Positions 7,313-10,650 of a DNA stretch of 10,650 nucleotides are shown piece by piece; positions within the stretch are counted from its first letter, which is position 1; each line of letters starts with the position of its first letter. Below the pieces are notes generated by a model that was not told the DNA's origin, did no database searches, and was given only the letters and a program-made list of their open reading frames with translations. Location of the stretch: NCBI GenBank assembly GCA_910587395.1, contig CAJULJ010000078.1:1-10650 (forward strand). Reading direction: 5' to 3'. A program made the position numbers and the translations under genes. Source of the DNA: an uncultured Oscillospiraceae bacterium. Lineage in GTDB: Bacteria > Bacillota > Clostridia > Oscillospirales > Oscillospiraceae.

Positions 7313-7343
7313 GCACCGTCCACTCTTGGAAAGCGGATGGTGC
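7313..7343. repeat. Inverted repeat around the cargo promoter: operator or minus-strand terminator candidate
   Basis: GCACCGTCC (7313-7321) and GGATGGTGC (7335-7343) pair over 9 bp with one G-T position around a 13-base loop. The loop contains the -35 hexamer of the plus-strand promoter, so a repressor bound here would block that promoter. Read on the minus strand, the second arm is followed at once by TTTTCTTAT, so the element also looks like a modest Rho-independent terminator for transcripts coming from the terminase side. The sequence alone cannot tell these roles apart. Confidence 0.45.
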
Positions 7344-7354
7344 TGTGGTATAAT
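7326..7354 (+). promoter_or_regulatory. Sigma70/SigA-type promoter of the cargo cassette
   Basis: TTGGAA at 7326-7331, a 17-base spacer, and a perfect TATAAT at 7349-7354 preceded by TGG, giving an extended -10 (TGnTATAAT). Transcription would begin near 7361, leaving a leader of about 55 bases before the ATG at 7416. This is the best vegetative promoter I can see in the window, and it points against the late genes, which would allow expression in a lysogen. Confidence 0.72.
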
Positions 7355-7415
7355 GCAAAATGTAAAAACAGGTTGTCCAATATAAGAAGTTTATACTTTG
7401 GGCATAGGAGGCAAA

Positions 7416-7937
7416 ATGGCTACAGTTTTACCAAAAGACACCGAATCCCGATCTGTTGGTGCGCGGGCAAAAGCGATTGTGCATTATACATTTGATGCAG
7501 ATCACTGGGAGTATCGAGACTCTACAGGGGTTGATGTAGGAATCGATTGTAGCCTTGAACTAACAGAAAATGATGATTGGACAGGGAACATATTGGAGTG
7601 TCAAGTTAAAGGTCGATCTACTCCCAAGTTCAATAAAACAAGAGAATACATATCGATTGAGTTAAAAGTTAGCACGATCAATTACGCCCTATCGAGGGCG
7701 AGTTCATTCGTCCTACTCCTTGTGGACATGAGCGATGAAACTGTGTACTATCTTCCCATACAAGAATTCTTTATTGCGAATCCTTCATACTTTGACAAAA
7801 CGACCGATACGCAAAAAGAAATAACCCTTCGTATTCCTACAGATAACATTGTTACGAAAGAAGATACCAATCTACAGCAAATAGCAAAGAGTCGATACAT
7901 CGGTGGACCCAGTAAAGAGCTACACCGAGCAACTTAA
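7416..7937 (+). CDS. DUF4365-like protein with PD-(D/E)XK-type motifs; putative cargo/defence gene
   Basis: A 173-residue protein on the strand opposite all phage genes. The start is ATG at 7416 with AGGAGG four bases upstream. A TTG at 7398 has no such support. The motif layout is that of DUF4365 and related PD-(D/E)XK nuclease-fold proteins: an N-terminal helix with SVGARAKAIV (13-22), GVDVGIDCSLEL (38-49) with candidate metal-binding Asp44 and Glu48, then a strand ending CQVKGRS (62-68) with Gln63-Val-Lys65. A hydrophobic strand SFVLLLVDM (97-105) and YYLPIQEFF (111-119) follow. In related proteins a Glu commonly occurs in the first helix after 'xxxG'. Here Ala16 takes that place. The gene is AT-rich next to GC-rich neighbours and has its own promoter. 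Nuclease activity and an immunity role are inferred from fold and context only. Confidence 0.68.
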   Translation: MATVLPKDTESRSVGARAKAIVHYTFDADHWEYRDSTGVDVGIDCSLELTENDDWTGNILECQVKGRSTPKFNKTREYISIELKVSTINYALSRASSFVLLLVDMSDETVYYLPIQEFFIANPSYFDKTTDTQKEITLRIPTDNIVTKEDTNLQQIAKSRYIGGPSKELHRAT

Positions 7938-7986
7938 TTTGTTTCCCACACAAGAAATTAGTCATAGAGGGAGAAGGGCAAATACA

Positions 7987-8298
7987 ATGGTAGACAAAAT
8001 TAAAGAAATATCCATGTGGTTACTTGAGCAGGGAATAGGAATAGCTCAAGAAGTTCTGGATGAAAAGTTACAGGAAGCGTATGATCAAGGCCGAATGGAC
8101 TCATATCATGAGCAAGTTAGTGCCACTCTTGATAATATTTTGTACAATACTATGCGGGGTATTAATGCAAAAAAGAAGGAACTTTATGAGAAAAATTTCT
8201 ATATAATTCCCTCTGAAGAAGATGCTGCTCAAATGCGGGCGTATGAATACTTAACAGAAAATCTTCCCCAAATTATAAAAGAATACAGAGAAAGTTAA
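7987..8298 (+). CDS. Small helical protein of unknown function, second gene of the cargo cassette
   Basis: I do not recognise this protein. From ATG at 7987 it has 103 residues, starting MVDKIKEISMWLLEQGIGIA and ending IIKEYRES. It is charged and predicted almost entirely helical, with no signal peptide, clear membrane segment or cysteine motif. AGGGAGAAGGG lies upstream with about eight bases of spacing, which favours this start. A GTG at 7903 would add 28 residues and overlap the previous gene by 35 bases, but it has no ribosome binding site. It follows the DUF4365-like gene by 49 bases on the same strand, with the same low GC and no promoter between them, so the two are probably co-transcribed. 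It could be a partner, regulator or immunity component of that protein. Confidence 0.62.
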   Translation: MVDKIKEISMWLLEQGIGIAQEVLDEKLQEAYDQGRMDSYHEQVSATLDNILYNTMRGINAKKKELYEKNFYIIPSEEDAAQMRAYEYLTENLPQIIKEYRES

Positions 8299-8309
8299 AA
8301 TGCCTATAT

Positions 8310-8334
8310 GGGCTGCTCAAATAAAGAGTAGCCC
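8310..8334 (+). terminator. Hairpin between the cargo cassette and terminase 3' end
   Basis: GGGCTGCTC (8310-8318) pairs with GAGTAGCCC (8326-8334) across a 7-base AT loop. In plus-strand RNA the only non-Watson-Crick position is a G-U pair. In minus-strand RNA the same position is an A-C mismatch, so the fold favours the plus strand. It begins 11 bases after the stop of the second cargo gene and covers the terminase stop codon (8319-8317). No proper U run follows in either direction, so termination may be partial. Confidence 0.42.
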
Positions 8335-9918
8335 TCGGCTATCATACACACTTTCACTGGTGTCGTTGCCACAGCGGATGGCCCTGTCCAGGGCCATCAC
8401 CGTTGCAACGGCACCATCTATTTTTTCGGTGGATTTTTCTTTGTCCGGCTTGATGTTGCCAGCCGGGTCGGTGCGGATGTAAATGTTGTCCATCATCCAG
8501 CGCAGCACCGGGTGACCACCGTGGGCCACACGCTCCTCCAGCACCAGCTTCATCAGCTCCTTGGTGGGCGGGGACATATCTTTGAAGCCCTGTCCAAAGG
8601 GGACCACTGTGAAACCCATGCCCTCCAAATTCTGTACCATCTGGACAGCGCCCCAACGGTCAAAGGCGATCTCCCGGATATTGAACCGTTCCCCCAGCCG
8701 CTCGATGAACTTTTCGATGTAGCCGTAGTGGACCACGTTGCCCTCGGTGGTCTGAAGGAATCCTTGTTTCTCCCATACATCATAGGGAACATGGTCACGC
8801 CGGACGCGGAGGTCGAGGTTGTCCTCTGGAATCCAGAAGTACGGGAGGATGCTGTATTTATCATCCTCGTCCAGCGGAGGAAACACCAGCACGAAGGCCG
8901 TGATGTCGGTGGTGGAGGACAAGTCCAGCCCGCCGTAGCAGACACGGCCCTCCAAGCCGTCCTCGTTGGCGGCAAAGGCACACTTGTCCCACCGCTCCAT
9001 CGGCATCCAGCGCACGGCTTGTTTCACCCATTGGTTCAAGCGGAGCTGCCGGAAGGAGTTCTCCTCGGCGGGATTCTGCTTGGCGGAGTCACACGCCGCC
9101 CGCACCTTGTCGATGCCCACCGTGATTCCCAGAGAGGGGTTTGCCTTCTTCCACACCTTGGGGTCTGTCCAATCATCGCCCTCGTCCGCGCCGTAGATCA
9201 CGGGATAGAAGGTGGGGTCGATTTTCCGGCCCTCCAAGATGTCCTTGGCCTTCTGGTGCGTCTCGTAGCAGATGGAGCGGGTGTCGGTGCCAGCCGTGGT
9301 GATGAGAAAATAGAGCGGCTGCATCCGAGCATCGCCGGAGCCTTTGGTCATGACATCGAATAGCTTTCTATTGGGCTGGGTATGCAGCTCGTCAAAGACC
9401 ACACCGTGGATGTTGAACCCATGCTTACTGTATGCCTCCGCTGAAAGCACCTGGTAGAAGCTGTTGGTGGGCGTGTAAATGATGCGCTTGGAGGCGGTGA
9501 GGATTTTGACCCGCCTGCTGAGAGCCGGACACATCCGCACCATATCCGCCGCCACATCGAACACGATCCCGGCTTGCTGGCGGTCGGCGGCGCAGCCATA
9601 GACCTCGGCCCGCTCCTCGCCATCCCCGCAGGTAAGCAGGAGGGCCACAGCCGCTGCCAGTTCCGACTTGCCCATCTTCTTGGGAATCTCGATGTAGGCG
9701 GTGTTGAACTGGCGGTAGCCGTTGGGCTTGAGAGTGCCGAACACATCCCGGATGATCTGCTCCTGCCAGTCGATAAGTTCAAAGGGCTTTCCGGCCCAGG
9801 TTCCCTTGGTGTGGCAAAGACACTCGATGAATCCTACGGCATAGTCAGCAGCCTCCTTGCTATAGGTGGAGTCCTTGGCTTTGAACGGGGTAGGCTTGTA
9901 TTTTTTCAGCTTGCGCAT
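8317..9918 (-). CDS. terL: Terminase large subunit (ATPase and nuclease), HK97-type
   Basis: The 533-residue DNA-packaging motor cuts concatemeric DNA and pumps it into the prohead through the portal. ATPase domain: the Walker A-type loop IPKKMGKSEL at 78-87, Walker B GVVFDELH at 172-179 with Asp176 and catalytic Glu177, and the coupling motif ITTAG at 206-210. Nuclease domain: GGLDLSSTTD at 329-338 (Asp332), IAFDRWG at 417-423 (Asp420) and EKIDGAVA at 498-505 (Asp501), the acidic metal-binding set of the RNase H-like fold. The ATG at 9918 has GGAGGTGA six bases upstream. The length is normal and all active-site residues are present, so it appears intact. Unusually, the portal gene does not follow directly: the cargo cassette lies between them. 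I find no small terminase subunit gene directly upstream. Confidence 0.97.
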   Translation of the reverse strand: MRKLKKYKPTPFKAKDSTYSKEAADYAVGFIECLCHTKGTWAGKPFELIDWQEQIIRDVFGTLKPNGYRQFNTAYIEIPKKMGKSELAAAVALLLTCGDGEERAEVYGCAADRQQAGIVFDVAADMVRMCPALSRRVKILTASKRIIYTPTNSFYQVLSAEAYSKHGFNIHGVVFDELHTQPNRKLFDVMTKGSGDARMQPLYFLITTAGTDTRSICYETHQKAKDILEGRKIDPTFYPVIYGADEGDDWTDPKVWKKANPSLGITVGIDKVRAACDSAKQNPAEENSFRQLRLNQWVKQAVRWMPMERWDKCAFAANEDGLEGRVCYGGLDLSSTTDITAFVLVFPPLDEDDKYSILPYFWIPEDNLDLRVRRDHVPYDVWEKQGFLQTTEGNVVHYGYIEKFIERLGERFNIREIAFDRWGAVQMVQNLEGMGFTVVPFGQGFKDMSPPTKELMKLVLEERVAHGGHPVLRWMMDNIYIRTDPAGNIKPDKEKSTEKIDGAVATVMALDRAIRCGNDTSESVYDSRGLLFI

Positions 9919-9975
9919 GGCGGGTCACCTCCAAATGGCATAAAAAATGACCTGCCCAGCGGCAAGCCAGTAACG

Positions 9976-10001
9976 AGCAGCAGCCCCGGAGGGCTGGTGC
10001 T
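9976..10001. repeat. Imperfect inverted repeat upstream of terL
   Basis: CAGCCC (9981-9986) and GGGCTG (9991-9996) pair perfectly around a CGGA tetraloop. After one mismatch the stem continues for four more pairs (9976-9979 with 9998-10001). It lies in the 111-base gap between the terminase start and the preceding small gene. No U run follows on either strand, so it is not a typical terminator. It may shape the terL leader or be a protein-binding site. I see no other feature in this gap apart from the terL ribosome binding site at its end. Confidence 0.4.
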
Positions 10002-10029
10002 GTGGTGCATTTGGTTTCGGTTCAGTTCA

Positions 10030-10254
10030 TCAGGGGCATCCGCTGTTCTCGCACCCCCGCGTGTCGTAGAGCATATCCTCCACGCTGGCGTAGTGCTGAA
10101 GCCGGGCCAGTTCCTCTTGGAGTCGGTAGATTTCCTTGTACATCTCATCGTAGGCCCCGGCTGGCGCGAATCCGCAGCCAAGCTCCTCGTCAACTGCGAT
10201 CCACGGTTCCACCTCGTCAATCTTCTTGATGATCTCTTTCTTCTGTTTCGTCAT
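10030..10254 (-). CDS. Small conserved-looking phage protein, unknown function (74 aa)
   Basis: I do not recognise a function. The 74-residue protein starts MTKQKKEIIKKIDEVEP at the ATG at 10254, preceded by GAGGGGGGTG at normal spacing just after the stop of the upstream gene. The frame stays open further upstream, but that extension is Arg/His/Gly/Pro-rich, as expected for an off-frame reading of GC-rich DNA, and it covers the upstream gene. The middle (YDEMYKEIYRLQEELARL) is heptad-like and probably forms a short coiled coil. The C-terminal end has two cysteines (RGCENSGCP). It lies where a small terminase subunit might be expected, but is shorter than usual and lacks a visible helix-turn-helix, so I do not call it terS. 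Confidence 0.72.
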   Translation of the reverse strand: MTKQKKEIIKKIDEVEPWIAVDEELGCGFAPAGAYDEMYKEIYRLQEELARLQHYASVEDMLYDTRGCENSGCP

Positions 10255-10268
10255 GTCCGGCACCCCCC

Positions 10269-10571
10269 TCAGTTCGCCATCGCCCAGGCAATGGCGTGGC
10301 CGTTGTCCTCGAAGGTGTCCTCGGAGATGCTGACCAGCTCCACTCGGCCCTCGCAGGTGTGGTCGGCGGTGGTGAAGCGGTAGGTGGCCCCGTAGTAGCA
10401 CCGCCCGTTGGGGTTGTAGTAGTAGCCCGCGACCAGGATGCGGTCGCCGAAGGTGAGGATGGCCCCACCGCCGTGCATCATCTTCAGTTCGAGGTCCTCC
10501 GGGGTGGTGGTTCTCTGGAGCCGGTAGGTGTCGGCCTTGGCTGCGGTCTTGCTGTTCATCTTGGTTTTCAT
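10269..10571 (-). CDS. Small phage protein, unknown function (100 aa)
   Basis: I do not recognise this protein. The ATG at 10571 has GGAGG (10584-10580) eight bases upstream. A TTG at 10592 in the same frame lies ahead of that site and is rejected. The 100-residue product has a basic N terminus rich in Lys, Asn and Thr, then a compact alternating part with MMHGGGAILTFGDRILVAGY, a tyrosine/glycine-rich stretch (YYYNPNGRCYYGATYRF) and a beta-type RVELVSISED segment, which suggests a small beta-rich fold. Its stop lies 14 bases before the next start, so the two small genes are probably co-transcribed and lie just ahead of terL. Confidence 0.75.
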   Translation of the reverse strand: MKTKMNSKTAAKADTYRLQRTTTPEDLELKMMHGGGAILTFGDRILVAGYYYNPNGRCYYGATYRFTTADHTCEGRVELVSISEDTFEDNGHAIAWAMAN

Positions 10572-10650
10572 GTTGTTTTCCTCCGTTTTCAAAGTGTGGT
10601 TTTCCCTTTCGGTGTACCCATATTCGCTCTAAACGGAGATAATAGCAAGA

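Noticed and set aside
7350..7379. Minus-strand promoter candidate TGGACA-18 nt-CATTAT ahead of the portal gene
   Set aside because: The -10 matches only 4 of 6 positions and overlaps the much better plus-strand -10, so it is too weak to list as a feature.
7276..7380. Extended portal N terminus from upstream in-frame starts
   Set aside because: The extra residues (beginning MDNLFLHFALYH) cover the cargo promoter region and match nothing expected. The ATG at 7275 has the best Shine-Dalgarno and gives a typical portal start.
7903..7986. GTG start at 7903 for the second cargo gene
   Set aside because: There is no ribosome binding site upstream, and it would overlap the first cargo gene by 35 bases. 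The ATG at 7987 has a purine-rich site at suitable spacing.
7416..8298. Reading the cargo pair as a toxin-antitoxin system
   Set aside because: Order and sizes (173 then 103 residues, 49-base gap) and the nuclease-like motifs do not match a toxin-antitoxin family that I recognise. It stays open as a weak alternative only.
7295..8306. Possible direct repeats marking the cassette ends (AAAATGGGCATA at 7295 and AAAATGCCTATA near 8297)
   Set aside because: Only 9 of 12 positions match and AAAATG is common in AT-rich DNA, so this is not evidence of a target-site duplication.
9906..10220. Minus-strand open frame spanning the terL start and the upstream gap
   Set aside because: It is a different frame across the 74-residue gene, with a Ser/Pro/Arg-rich translation and no ribosome binding site.

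Overview
The window is the packaging, head and tail-connector region of a siphovirus-type, HK97-like temperate phage or prophage. The late genes all lie on the minus strand, so they read from right to left. High GC content (47 of 60 bases in the sample at 5041-5100), strong GGAGG/GGAGGTGA ribosome binding sites and the mix of protein families (HK97 capsid and portal, ClpP-type head protease, phi13-type tail tube) suggest a GC-rich Bacillota host, probably a gut Clostridia lineage such as the Oscillospiraceae. Host and family assignments come from recognising protein sequence, not from a search. No integrase, repressor or attachment site is present, so free phage versus prophage cannot be decided.

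Late operon, minus strand, in transcription order: two small uncharacterised genes (10571-10030), large terminase (9918-8317), an interruption, portal (7275-5911), ClpP-like prohead protease (6017-5271), major capsid with its own delta/scaffold region (5257-4037), a strong hairpin (4021-3991), gp6-like connector, head-closure protein, gp10-like tail-completion protein, probable tail terminator, major tail tube protein, tail assembly chaperone with a programmed -1 frameshift site (AAAAAAC at 1688-1682) into a 54-codon extension, and the first 493 codons of the tape measure protein, cut by the window edge. Genes from 3966 down to 1480 are nearly gapless, with repeated 1-4 nt stop/start overlaps that suggest translational coupling.

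The interruption is the most interesting part. Between terminase and portal, which are normally adjacent, sits a cassette of about 1 kb on the opposite strand and clearly AT-rich (22 G/C of 60 at 7561-7620). It has its own promoter (TTGGAA-17 nt-TGGTATAAT), a DUF4365-like protein with a PD-(D/E)XK-type motif layout, a second small helical protein of unknown function, and a hairpin after it that overlaps the terminase stop codon. This is the layout of a phage 'moron', a cargo module expressed independently of the late genes. A nuclease-type cargo suggests anti-phage or superinfection immunity, but that function is inferred.

There are no RNA genes, CRISPR arrays or insertion sequences that I can support. 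The longest stretches without a gene are 10572-10650 (ribosome binding site and edge), 9919-10029 (imperfect hairpin), 3967-4036 (hairpin) and 7276-7415 (promoter region).
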